A DNA stretch of 64,000 nucleotides. Source: CAZKHG01 sp964552655 (GTDB lineage Bacteria; Bacteroidota; Bacteroidia; Bacteroidales; Tenuifilaceae). Positions 25,620-34,200 of the stretch are shown piece after piece. The stretch is from contig CAZKHG010000014.1 of the NCBI GenBank assembly GCA_964552655.1, forward strand, positions 8,191 to 72,190, read 5' to 3'. Made by a program: the position numbers and the translations under genes. Numbering within the stretch: position 1 is the first letter of the stretch; each line of letters starts with the position of its first letter. The notes beneath the pieces are model-generated. The model was not told the DNA's origin and did no database searches. It saw only the letters and a list, made by a program, of their open reading frames with translations.

Positions 25620-26630
25620 TTAAAATAATCTTTGGGGCACCTGCAACTTTTTATCAAAGTCTCTTCCCAAGAAAATTCTTTCATTGATATTTTTAAGGTT
25701 ATCCAAGGCTCCAGAAAAAATAGTGATGCCTTTCTCGAAGACAATATCCGGGAAAAAGTTTAGAATTTCCAAGGGGAAATTTCTAGGAATCTCAATGATT
25801 TCGAAATCTTTTAAAATCTTATAGTCTGTTTTTTCTCTGGGATGAGCTTTTACATAAATAACATAGCCAGCTGCATGATCTTTTAAAATCTGTTTATATA
25901 GGTTGATTTTATACTCTTCATCTACCAGACCATCCTCTGATAATGGCTGGGTAATCAGGATAACCTTTTTATTGCCACTGATATTGAATTTATGGCCCTG
26001 AGAAAAGATATCGAGCAGGATCTGCCGATTCTCCTCACTCAACTTATTAACCAGTCCATGTAAATCAAGTTTTCTCCCTTTATGCTTAACAATACCGGGA
26101 AGTTTTTCGGGATATTGCACCTCAATAGTTTTAATCTGAGGGTCTCTTCCTTCTCCCTGTGGCGTGTTTAGTATATATTTTCGTTTAAACGCCTTTAAGT
26201 TATTGACTAATGGGTTGTAGTTTCTAAAGCCATCTTCAACCTGGTTAAAAATGTTTTTTTTAAATCGAATTAAAAAGTAAACCGAAGACAACCCAAGATT
26301 ATAGTATAAGTTTATTTCTGATTTTCTAATGAACTCGTACCTGCTTTTTATATCAGAATTTTTCTCAACATAGCTGATAATAAATTTATTTCTCAAAAAA
26401 AGTTTGCGTAAAATCCTCTTTCTATATTGATGGTTATCAATCTTAATAAAAGGAACAAGTAAATAATCTGAAAAAAAACCATGTTCAACCAGCTTGCCGG
26501 CAATTGAATCAAGGTTTGGGGTATGGTCGTTCACTATTAACAACGACTCCATACCCTTATGCTCAATGCTTTTCAGTGTGCTGATGAAAACATGGTACAA
26601 TGTACCACATACATAGACTTTACTAGTCAT
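25620..26630 (-). CDS. Putative sialyltransferase-like glycosyltransferase
   Basis: 336 aa. An EDG motif (residues 132-134, QVEDGFRNY) and an HP motif (H263-P264 in YVKAHPREKTDY) are the two signatures shared by bacterial sialyltransferases of GT52, GT80 and GT38. The C-terminal serine-containing turn TIFSGALDN could stand for the third motif. Its start overlaps the NeuB-type gene by 8 bp, and the CMP-sugar synthetase gene is upstream, giving the expected donor. The inference is transfer of a nonulosonate from its CMP form to a surface glycan. Overall similarity to any one family is weak by eye, so the CAZy assignment is provisional. Confidence 0.65.
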   Translation of the reverse strand: MTSKVYVCGTLYHVFISTLKSIEHKGMESLLIVNDHTPNLDSIAGKLVEHGFFSDYLLVPFIKIDNHQYRKRILRKLFLRNKFIISYVEKNSDIKSRYEFIRKSEINLYYNLGLSSVYFLIRFKKNIFNQVEDGFRNYNPLVNNLKAFKRKYILNTPQGEGRDPQIKTIEVQYPEKLPGIVKHKGRKLDLHGLVNKLSEENRQILLDIFSQGHKFNISGNKKVILITQPLSEDGLVDEEYKINLYKQILKDHAAGYVIYVKAHPREKTDYKILKDFEIIEIPRNFPLEILNFFPDIVFEKGITIFSGALDNLKNINERIFLGRDFDKKLQVPQRLF

Positions 26631-27498
26631 TACCCGCTTTCTTAAACTTTAGCTTTTCCCTTTGTACCTGTTCAATTTCAAGGATGTCGGATTTTTTATA
26701 GGTTAAAGCACTTTTAATAGCGTGTAAATCTCTTACCAGCTTCCTGATGCCATCAGGTTCAAGGGATGCAGCATGATCGGTACCCTTCCAAGTTCGATCA
26801 AGGGTATAGTGGCGTTCAATAAAAACGGCTCCAAGCGAGTAAGCTACCACATCAACGGCTATGCCCAGGTGATGTCCGGAAAAACCTATTTCTTTAACAA
26901 GATTCCCGTATTTCTCCTTTAGGTAAGTAATCTCCAATAAGCTGATATCCTCAAAGGGAACCGGGTAACCTGATGTACAGCTGTACAAAACAACATCTTT
27001 ATTTCGTTTATACTTCACAAAAAAGTTAACCAGATCATCAATCTCCTGCTTACTTGTCATGCCAACTGAAACATGGATTTCACCATTATAATTATTACAC
27101 AACCACTCCAGCATTTTATAGTGGTTGTTACATGCTGAAGGTATTTTAATCAAGTCAGGGTTTAAACCTGCAATCTCCTGGGCAGAGGTTAAATCCCATA
27201 CTGAAGATGAATATACAATACCCATTTCTTCGCAATATTGTTTCAGCTGGGCATGTTGATCAACTGTAAACTCTAAAAACTCACGGTGCTCGCCGTAAGT
27301 ATCGCCATAAGCGTGAACCGGATTTGGGTGTAACGCGTTATACTGTTCTTCAGTTAAAAGCTCTTTGTTGTTTCTTTTTTGAAACTTGACGATATCAGCG
27401 TTACAAAAAATTTTCGCAACCTTGATCATTTCTTTGGCAATCGAGAAATCCCCTTTATGATTGCACCCAATTTCTGCTATAACCTGTGGAGTTTTCAT
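26623..27498 (-). CDS. NeuB-family nonulosonate (N-acetylneuraminate-type) synthase lacking a SAF domain
   Basis: 291 aa. The TIM-barrel core is complete: VIAEIGCNHKGDFSIAKEM, KFQKRNNKELLT, KIPSACNNHYKMLEWL, VSVGMTSKQEIDDL, and the end motif RHYTLDRTWKGTDHAASLEP. Typical NeuB enzymes add a C-terminal SAF/antifreeze-like domain of about 60 residues; here the protein stops at the end of the barrel. It condenses phosphoenolpyruvate with a hexosamine or hexose (or its 6-phosphate). The phosphatase domain fused to the next enzyme favours a 9-phosphate route, as in Neu5Ac-9-P or Kdn-9-P synthesis. It sits 1 bp after the CMP-synthetase gene. Confidence 0.85.
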   Translation of the reverse strand: MKTPQVIAEIGCNHKGDFSIAKEMIKVAKIFCNADIVKFQKRNNKELLTEEQYNALHPNPVHAYGDTYGEHREFLEFTVDQHAQLKQYCEEMGIVYSSSVWDLTSAQEIAGLNPDLIKIPSACNNHYKMLEWLCNNYNGEIHVSVGMTSKQEIDDLVNFFVKYKRNKDVVLYSCTSGYPVPFEDISLLEITYLKEKYGNLVKEIGFSGHHLGIAVDVVAYSLGAVFIERHYTLDRTWKGTDHAASLEPDGIRKLVRDLHAIKSALTYKKSDILEIEQVQREKLKFKKAGND

Positions 27499-27499
27499 G

Positions 27500-28663
27500 C
27501 TATAAAAAGCGCTGGTTAAATTTAATTAAAGATTCAATAGCTTCACGAACAGCCCCATTTGCACCCTTTTCGTGCAAAACGATATCTGCAGCTGCTTTTA
27601 CTGTAATTGTTCCATTAGATGGAGTATAACTTAATTTGGATGCGTAAATATTTGCCAAATCATTAATATCATCGCCAATGTAAGCAATTTCATCACGGGT
27701 TATTCTCTTTTCATTAAGCAGATGAGTTAAGAAGGAGTATTTGTCCTTAACCCCCAGGTAGGTGTGATCAATGCCTAGTTTTTTCATCCGCTGTGTTACA
27801 ATTTCAGAATTTTCAGATGTGATAACCATAGGCGTGATGCCATGATCAGTAAGAAGGCTTATTCCCATACCGTCAATAAAACTGAATGTTTTAGAAAACT
27901 CACCCTGAACAGTATAGGAAACTCTAGAATCTGTAAGCACACCATCAACATCCATAATAAAATACCGGATTGGCTTGGTAGATTTTTTGTAACCACTTAA
28001 CCGTTTTGCGAGTAGTTCTTCAATAATAATAAAATCTGTAGGTTCATCTATTTCTGTAAGTGTATCATCAGGCATTTCCAATATTCCTATATTCCCGCCT
28101 AACCGATTTCTGGTTTTTCTAAATGTTTCTGATTTAATTCCATAAACTGCCCCATTCTCAATTAAAAGCCCCTCAAAATCCTGCCTTCTTGGTCTGTTTA
28201 AATAGTTATAGTTAAGGCTTTCCCCTTTACTACTCCAGATAAAACGGTGGGTCTTTACAACACTTAAAACTGAATCATATTTTTCATTTTCAAGAATTTC
28301 TATTGCCTTGTCAATATCTTTACTCGATGTTAAGGGTGAGGTTGCTTGTAATAAAAAATATAAATCAAAATTGAATTTAAGGCTCTGGGCTAACTCTTCC
28401 ATTGCCATTTCAGTGCTGGCTGTATCAGTAGCACTTTCAGGGCTGCGGAGATGTGTTTTCACCTTCGGTGTCCAGCTATATTCCTTGTTAACAAAATCAA
28501 CTATCCAGGGATCATCGGTAAAAATGTAAATTTCATCAAGGTTACTAAAGATTGCTTCACCAAGCACCCAGGTAAATAATGGGCGCCCAAGAAGCTTTCT
28601 TTTATTTTTGTTTTTAATTCCTTTCGAACCTGCTCTTAATGGGATTATTGCGACTTTTTTCAT
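27500..28663 (-). CDS. CMP-nonulosonate synthetase fused to a KdsC-like HAD phosphatase
   Basis: 387 aa from ATG 28663, chosen because MKKVAIIPLRAGSKGIKNKN is the conserved start; an upstream in-frame ATG would add 17 non-conserved residues. Residues 1-225 are an acylneuraminate cytidylyltransferase (PLRAGSKGIKNKNKR, LLQATSPLTSSKDID). Residues 232-385 are a HAD phosphatase of the KdsC type with every catalytic element intact: DVDG with D238 and D240, S283, a lysine at 306/308 and GDDINDL from 330. The fusion is expected to dephosphorylate the 9-phosphate and activate the sugar with CTP. It is the first gene of the leftward glycan operon. Mammalian CMAS has the same domain order. Confidence 0.88.
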   Translation of the reverse strand: MKKVAIIPLRAGSKGIKNKNKRKLLGRPLFTWVLGEAIFSNLDEIYIFTDDPWIVDFVNKEYSWTPKVKTHLRSPESATDTASTEMAMEELAQSLKFNFDLYFLLQATSPLTSSKDIDKAIEILENEKYDSVLSVVKTHRFIWSSKGESLNYNYLNRPRRQDFEGLLIENGAVYGIKSETFRKTRNRLGGNIGILEMPDDTLTEIDEPTDFIIIEELLAKRLSGYKKSTKPIRYFIMDVDGVLTDSRVSYTVQGEFSKTFSFIDGMGISLLTDHGITPMVITSENSEIVTQRMKKLGIDHTYLGVKDKYSFLTHLLNEKRITRDEIAYIGDDINDLANIYASKLSYTPSNGTITVKAAADIVLHEKGANGAVREAIESLIKFNQRFL

Positions 28664-28893
28664 CAGAGAGTTATTGGGAGTTATCAAATTTGTGACTGCA
28701 AATGTACAAAACAATCTTCTAAAAAATTATCTTCTTTAGCAAGTATCTATATAGCTGATTATTTGATGTTTAAAAACAACAACCAATATGTTATACTGAT
28801 TTTAATAAGTTTAATTTATCATTCTGCTCATTTTATCATTTAAGAAATTATTTTTGGCATACCATAATAAAAGAATATCTAAAAGAAATTGTA

Positions 28894-29892
28894 ATGAAAA
28901 CCCTCCTCAAAAAGCTATCAACCAAACACAAAAATAACAAGGTCTGGTACTATTTTAAAAATTTCGCCAGGCAGCTTTTCCCGAAGAGTGCCTACCAGTC
29001 GAGGCTGCCATTAAAACTTGCCACCCTAAATGATTTTGATGTTGAATACATTAAAAAGCGGGTTAACTATTACAACAGGCTCACAGAAAATATCCAGCTT
29101 TCAACCGAAATAAAATCCCTTGCAGAGTTCAAACGGAGGAAAAAGCATAAAACATACTTTTTTGATACCTATGAGTATAGCCGGTACTTTGATACCCGGT
29201 TAAGAATGGGTTTCAAGTCGGGCGATGTTATTCATGTACCTGAAGAACCAACCATAGTGAAAAGCAGGCCAATAGCCGGAAATAACCTAAATTCCGTGCT
29301 GTTGAACCTGGATAAGGTAAGGCATTTTACCTTTTTGCACGATAAAAAAGACTTTACCGGAAAGAAGAATATGCTGGTAAGCCGGAACTTTGCCAGTCAG
29401 CCTCACCGGATCAAATTCCTGGAGATGTATATCAATCATCCCTTATGTAATATCGGGAAAATCAATAAAAGTCATGGCCGACTGGAGCTGCTGCGGGATA
29501 TTATGACCATCGAGGAGCACCTCGATTATAAATTTATCCTATGCATTGAGGGGAATGATGTGGCCACCAACCTGAAATGGGTGATGTCGTCCAACTCCCT
29601 GGCAGTGATGCCCAAACCCAAATACGAAACCTGGTTTATGGAAGGGACGCTGATCCCCAATTATCATTATGTTCTGATCAACGACGATTACTCTGATTTT
29701 GAGGAAAGAATGAATTATTACATTGAGCACACCGATGAGGCGCTTGAGATAATCCGCAATGCACATCAGTACATTGAGCAATTCAAAAACAGGAAAAGGG
29801 AAGATCTTATATCGCTTTTAGTATTGGAAAAATACTTCTATAAAACCGGGCAAAAGGAAACCAGCAGCGAGTTAAAATCGCTTTTTTCTTAA
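28894..29892 (+). CDS. Family 90 glycosyltransferase (CAP10/LpsA-like)
   Basis: 332 aa. The C-terminal half carries the GT90 hallmark: YKFILCIEGNDVATNLKW, then an acidic/aromatic stretch KYETWFMEGTLIPNYHYVLI and DDYSDFEERM. Enzymes of this family add glucose, xylose or similar sugars to capsules, LPS core or proteins. It is divergent from the nonulosonate operon across 230 bp and is probably part of the same surface-glycan function. The last 4 bp overlap the convergent dapD gene. Confidence 0.85.
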   Translation: MKTLLKKLSTKHKNNKVWYYFKNFARQLFPKSAYQSRLPLKLATLNDFDVEYIKKRVNYYNRLTENIQLSTEIKSLAEFKRRKKHKTYFFDTYEYSRYFDTRLRMGFKSGDVIHVPEEPTIVKSRPIAGNNLNSVLLNLDKVRHFTFLHDKKDFTGKKNMLVSRNFASQPHRIKFLEMYINHPLCNIGKINKSHGRLELLRDIMTIEEHLDYKFILCIEGNDVATNLKWVMSSNSLAVMPKPKYETWFMEGTLIPNYHYVLINDDYSDFEERMNYYIEHTDEALEIIRNAHQYIEQFKNRKREDLISLLVLEKYFYKTGQKETSSELKSLFS

Positions 29893-30704
29893 ACTGACAC
29901 CCCGAAATCCCTCAGCGCATCGTTAAGCGAAGTTTTTTTATCGGTTGATTCTTTCCTTTGACCGATAATTAGCGCACAAGGAACCTGGAAATCGCCAGCG
30001 GCAAATCTTTTGGTATATGAACCGGGAATTACTACTGATCGCGGGGGAACCAGCCCCTTGTACTCTTTTGGGGATGGGTTTGTAACATCTATTATTTTGG
30101 TTGACATGGTTAAAACCACATTTGCACCCAGAACGGCCTCTTTGCCAACCCTTACGCCTTCAACAACAATACAACGCGAGCCTATGAAGCAACCATCCTC
30201 GATAATCACGGGTGCTGCCTGAACCGGTTCCAGCACCCCTCCAATACCAACGCCGCCGCTAAGGTGAACATTTTTCCCAATTTGAGCACATGAGCCAACG
30301 GTGGCCCAGGTATCCACCATGGTGCCCTCGTCAACATACGCCCCAATGTTTACGTACGATGGCATCATAATTACACCCCTGGCCAGGTACGAGCCATACC
30401 GTGCAACTGCATGCGGGACAACCCGAACCCCAAGTTTTTTATAATCCTTCTTTAAAGCGATTTTATCGTGAAACTCAAATGGTCCAACCTCGGTTACGTT
30501 CATTTCCTGTATCGGGAAATAAAGGATTACGGCTTTTTTAACCCATTCGTTAACCCTCCAACTATCCTCCTCTGGTTCGGCAATTCGGATCCTGCCCTTG
30601 TCCAGCAAATCAATTACTTCTCTTATAGCATCAATAGTGTTTTGTTTCGTAAGCATTGAACGATCATCCCAGGCATTCTCAATAAGCACTTTCAGGTTTT
30701 CCAT
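29889..30704 (-). CDS. dapD: 2,3,4,5-Tetrahydropyridine-2,6-dicarboxylate N-succinyltransferase
   Basis: 271 aa. An N-terminal helical domain precedes a left-handed beta-helix of hexapeptide repeats (IGAYVDEGTMVDTWATVGSC, GKNVHLSGGVGIGGVLEP, GSRCIVVEGVRVGKEAVLG). The length and the C-terminal ALIIGQRKESTDKKTSLNDALR identify DapD, which succinylates tetrahydrodipicolinate in lysine and meso-diaminopimelate synthesis in the cytoplasm. It is monocistronic here, convergent with the GT90 gene. Confidence 0.94.
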   Translation of the reverse strand: MENLKVLIENAWDDRSMLTKQNTIDAIREVIDLLDKGRIRIAEPEEDSWRVNEWVKKAVILYFPIQEMNVTEVGPFEFHDKIALKKDYKKLGVRVVPHAVARYGSYLARGVIMMPSYVNIGAYVDEGTMVDTWATVGSCAQIGKNVHLSGGVGIGGVLEPVQAAPVIIEDGCFIGSRCIVVEGVRVGKEAVLGANVVLTMSTKIIDVTNPSPKEYKGLVPPRSVVIPGSYTKRFAAGDFQVPCALIIGQRKESTDKKTSLNDALRDFGVSV

Positions 30705-30802
30705 GGTAACGGGTTTTATGAATGCAAAAGTAAACTTTTTTGTAAATTACATGTCTTATGTTATACGTGAACAGTTATTGTAAAACAAACAAATAGTTGA
30801 CT

Positions 30803-33235
30803 ATGAATTGGAATAAGCTGACAAACGGGATAATCCTTACTACAGGATTACTTTGGGCTGCTAGCTATTACAGCCTTTCGCAAGAGCTGACCCGGTATAT
30901 GGAACCGGTAAAAGAGCTTGCCGAGATAATTGATGCGCCATCAACCCCAATAATCAGGTTAAGCCCGGATAATAAAACATTTATTCTTGCCCAACCACAG
31001 GAAATGCCCGATCTGGCTGAACTTGCACAAGCCGAATTACGGCTGGCGGGGTTAAGGATAAATCCAGCTAATTTCACACAAAGCCGCTCAAGATATTATC
31101 AGAATCTTTCCATTCAGGTTATAGGTAACCCGAAAATTATTCCCATAAATGGTTTACCAGCCGATGGAAGGATAAACCGCTTCAGCTGGTCGCCAGATGG
31201 GAAAAGAATTGCCATTACCCTTCATAAACAAAATAATGTAGAGCTGTGGGTTGCCAACGCCCAAACAGGAGAGGTGAAAAAATGGGCCGAAAACCTGAAT
31301 GAGTCATTAAGCGCTTTCTCCTTCTCCTGGCTTTCAGAGAGCAAAACGATAATCTATTTGGCTATCCCAGAAAACAAAGGAACTCTTCCTGGTTTAAATC
31401 AACTCCCGGAGGGGCCATCGGTACAGGAGACTGGTGGAAAAACCGCAAAGGTGAGAACATATCAGGATCTGCTTAAAAATCCTGCCGACGAAAGAGTTTT
31501 TGAGTACTATGCCGGCGCTCAAATGATGAAAATTACCGAAGGTATAAATCCTATACCCATTGGAAACCCGGGCAATATTTCAAGCTTCTCTGCATCACCA
31601 GATGGAAATTATATTCTGGTAGAACAAATTGTAAGACCTTTCTCGTATTTAGTTCCCAGTGAACTTTTTCCCACAAATGTTGACATCTGGAACATAAATG
31701 GTGACTTGGTGAAAAGGTTGGCTGAGCTGCCCTTAGCTGAAGATATTCCACAGGGATTTAGCGCAGCCAGAAAAGGAAGAAGGGATTTTGAATGGCGTGC
31801 AGACTTACCCTCAACCATAATTTGGGCAGAAGCACAGGATGATGGCGATCCTAAGAAAGAAGCTGAAATTCGCGATAAGCTCTATGCACTTGATGCCCCG
31901 TTCAGTAATTCCCCTGTTGAATTCCTGAGTCTGAATCTCAGGTACTCAGGAATAACCTGGGGTTGGAAAAACCTGGCGGTTGTTTCAGAAAGGTGGTGGA
32001 CAAACAGAAAGGTTGTAACCAGTTTCATAGATCCTTCAAACCCCAAAGCCCAGAAAAAAGTTATTTGGGATCGTTCCTGGCAGGATGCATACAGCGATCC
32101 GGGTTATTTTGTAACTACTCCAAACGCCTGGGGAAGAGAGGTGTTACTCACTGATAAAAACATGAAGTACCTTTACCTTTCCGGCAACGGATCAACCCCT
32201 AAAGGGGATTTCCCCTTTCTGGATGAATTCGATATCAAATTAAATAAAACAAAAAGAATCTGGCAGTGCCAGGGGGAAGTTTATGAATATTTTGTTGATT
32301 TTCTCAACCTGGAAAAAAGAATCATTATCACCTCCCGCGAATCAACCAATGAACAACCAAACTATTATTCCCGCGACCTGATCAAGAAGAAGGTTAATCA
32401 GCTTACCTTCTTCCCGCATCCTTACCCGATGCTGAAAGAGGTTAAAAAGGAGCTGGTTAAATATAAGCGGGAGGATGGGTTAACTCTTACCGGAACACTT
32501 TACCTGCCAGCCGGTTATGTAAAAGGATCTGTTCAACTGCCCGTATTAATGTGGGCTTACCCTGAGGAGTTTGTTGACCCCAATCTGGCTGGTCAGGTAA
32601 AAGGTTCGCCTTACCGGTTTATTCGTCCATCAAGACTGTCGGCTATTCTATGGGTTGCAAGAGGTTATGCTGTATTCGACAACCTGGGGATGCCCATTGT
32701 CGGGAAAGATGGCAAGGAGCCAAACGATACATTTATTGAGCAGCTGGTTTCGAATGCAAAGGCTGCAATCGACACCCTTGTTTCAATGAAGGTTGCCGAT
32801 CCTAAACGAATTGCCATTGGGGGACACTCATACGGTGCATTTATGACCGCCAACCTGATGGCTCATTGTGATCTGTTTGCAGCTGGAATAGCCAGGAGTG
32901 GGGCATACAACAGAAGTTTAACCCCATTCGGGTTCCAGAGCGAGGAGCGTAACTACTGGGAAGCACAGGATGTTTATAACAAAATGTCGCCCTTCAACTA
33001 TGCAAATAAAATAAACGAGCCTTTGCTGTTAATTCACGGTGAGGCCGACAATAACAGCGGGACCTTCCCCATTCAGAGCGAAAGATTGTATGCTGCCATT
33101 AAAGGGCATGGCGGGACAACCCGGCTGGTTTTACTCCCATACGAAAGTCATGGATACAGGGCGCGGCAATCGATAATGCATGTTACCTGGGAGATGGACA
33201 ACTGGTTGGAAAAATACGTTAAAAACAGAAAGTAA
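30803..33235 (+). CDS. Exported S9 serine peptidase, glutamyl endopeptidase (cGEP)-like
   Basis: 810 aa from ATG 30803; a TTG two codons upstream is less likely. A hydrophobic N-terminus (about 8-27) suggests export. A beta-propeller fills about 60-480 (SWSPDGKRIAITLHKQN and similar blades). The alpha/beta-hydrolase domain holds the catalytic serine at 676 in GGHSYGAF, Asp749 in HGEADNNSG and His783 in ESHGY. The sequence around ARSGAYNRSLTPFGFQSEERNYW is characteristic of the S9D group typified by chloroplast glutamyl endopeptidase. It should cut oligopeptides, perhaps after Glu, in the periplasm. It ends at a terminator. Confidence 0.9.
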   Translation: MNWNKLTNGIILTTGLLWAASYYSLSQELTRYMEPVKELAEIIDAPSTPIIRLSPDNKTFILAQPQEMPDLAELAQAELRLAGLRINPANFTQSRSRYYQNLSIQVIGNPKIIPINGLPADGRINRFSWSPDGKRIAITLHKQNNVELWVANAQTGEVKKWAENLNESLSAFSFSWLSESKTIIYLAIPENKGTLPGLNQLPEGPSVQETGGKTAKVRTYQDLLKNPADERVFEYYAGAQMMKITEGINPIPIGNPGNISSFSASPDGNYILVEQIVRPFSYLVPSELFPTNVDIWNINGDLVKRLAELPLAEDIPQGFSAARKGRRDFEWRADLPSTIIWAEAQDDGDPKKEAEIRDKLYALDAPFSNSPVEFLSLNLRYSGITWGWKNLAVVSERWWTNRKVVTSFIDPSNPKAQKKVIWDRSWQDAYSDPGYFVTTPNAWGREVLLTDKNMKYLYLSGNGSTPKGDFPFLDEFDIKLNKTKRIWQCQGEVYEYFVDFLNLEKRIIITSRESTNEQPNYYSRDLIKKKVNQLTFFPHPYPMLKEVKKELVKYKREDGLTLTGTLYLPAGYVKGSVQLPVLMWAYPEEFVDPNLAGQVKGSPYRFIRPSRLSAILWVARGYAVFDNLGMPIVGKDGKEPNDTFIEQLVSNAKAAIDTLVSMKVADPKRIAIGGHSYGAFMTANLMAHCDLFAAGIARSGAYNRSLTPFGFQSEERNYWEAQDVYNKMSPFNYANKINEPLLLIHGEADNNSGTFPIQSERLYAAIKGHGGTTRLVLLPYESHGYRARQSIMHVTWEMDNWLEKYVKNRK

Positions 33236-33254
33236 ATATTCCGAAATATTGGCT

Positions 33255-33304
33255 CTGGTTACTTGTCAGAATTAATTTATCACAGCTGACAGGTAACCAG
33301 TTTC
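33255..33304 (+). terminator. Rho-independent terminator after the S9 peptidase gene
   Basis: A long stem: CTGGTTACTTGTCAG (33255-33269) pairs with CTGACAGGTAACCAG (33286-33300), 14 of 15 positions as Watson-Crick pairs and one G-U, with a 16-nt loop, followed by TTTCATTT. Confidence 0.72.
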
Positions 33305-33344
33305 ATTTATATAAGCGGTTAAAAAAGGTTAAAGCTAAACATGG

Positions 33345-33377
33345 TTTGGTTTTTGTTAGAAACATCCATTATTTTTG
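33345..33377 (+). promoter_or_regulatory. Probable Bacteroidota promoter of the gene at 33393
   Basis: TTTG at 33345-33348, 21 bases, then TATTTTTG at 33370-33377, an exact match to both consensus elements. The start codon would follow closely, giving a very short leader. Confidence 0.6.
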
Positions 33378-33392
33378 AGAACCAAAAACTAA

Positions 33393-34187
33393 GTGTTGAA
33401 GCATTCCGTTTTCTATATTGCAATCCTATCAATTCTTTGGACTCAGCATTCACAGGCATCAGCTCAGGATACAATTCGGGTTTATAGTTTCAGGATAATC
33501 AGTTCTATAAACGGAGAACCTGTGCCAATGGCCCATATAGTCAATATTACACAAAAAAAGGCTTCCATTTCCGACATGCTTGGCTATTTCAGGATAGCGT
33601 TTGGCATTGGCGATACCATTAAAATATCATCGTTAGGTTATTTCAATTCATCATTCGTAAACTGGGGGCAATTTAGCCCCGATTCATTATTTAATGATAT
33701 CAAGCTTAAACCAAGGTCGTATGAAATTAAGGAGGTAAAAATATCCTGGTTTTCCACCTACGAGAAATTCTTAAAAGGGGTAAGTGAACTTCAACTACCC
33801 GTTAGCAAAGAGGAAGAGGACATCAAAAAAGTGAACGAATATTTTCAACGGACAATTACCAAGCTTGGTTTGGTCAATCTTCCTGGACCAACACCTGGTT
33901 TTACCTTTGGGAAGGATTGGTACATGAAACAGAATGATAAGCTGAATGAGTTTTTGGAAAAAGAGAAGCAAAAACGAAGAATTGAAAAGAAGTACAATGC
34001 CGTTCTGGTTTCCGATTTAACCGGGTTAACAGGCAATGATGTGTTTGAGTTTATGGATTATTGCGCATTTTCTGATAGCTTCCTGTTGATATCCACCGAT
34101 TATGAGATACAGCTGAAAGTCATGGAAAAATATAAACTATTTGCCGAAGAGAAAAAGAACAGGAAAAAAGCAACCATTAAACATTAA
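33393..34187 (+). CDS. Exported CarboxypepD-regulatory-like-domain protein
   Basis: 264 aa. The start is GTG 33393 or the TTG that follows it; no ATG precedes the signal peptide (about 1-24, ending SQASAQ). A carboxypeptidase-regulatory-like domain lies at about 30-110 (FRIISSINGEPVPMAHIVNI, ISSLGYFNSSF), then a lysine/glutamate-rich helical region (VSKEEEDIKKVNEYFQR, FLEKEKQKRRIEKKYN). Similar proteins are common and uncharacterised in Bacteroidota. It is likely periplasmic. It has a probable own promoter and sits 13 bp upstream of a dehydratase-type gene, without an obvious functional tie. Confidence 0.7.
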   Translation: MLKHSVFYIAILSILWTQHSQASAQDTIRVYSFRIISSINGEPVPMAHIVNITQKKASISDMLGYFRIAFGIGDTIKISSLGYFNSSFVNWGQFSPDSLFNDIKLKPRSYEIKEVKISWFSTYEKFLKGVSELQLPVSKEEEDIKKVNEYFQRTITKLGLVNLPGPTPGFTFGKDWYMKQNDKLNEFLEKEKQKRRIEKKYNAVLVSDLTGLTGNDVFEFMDYCAFSDSFLLISTDYEIQLKVMEKYKLFAEEKKNRKKATIKH

Positions 34188-34200
34188 CCCCGCTATAGCA

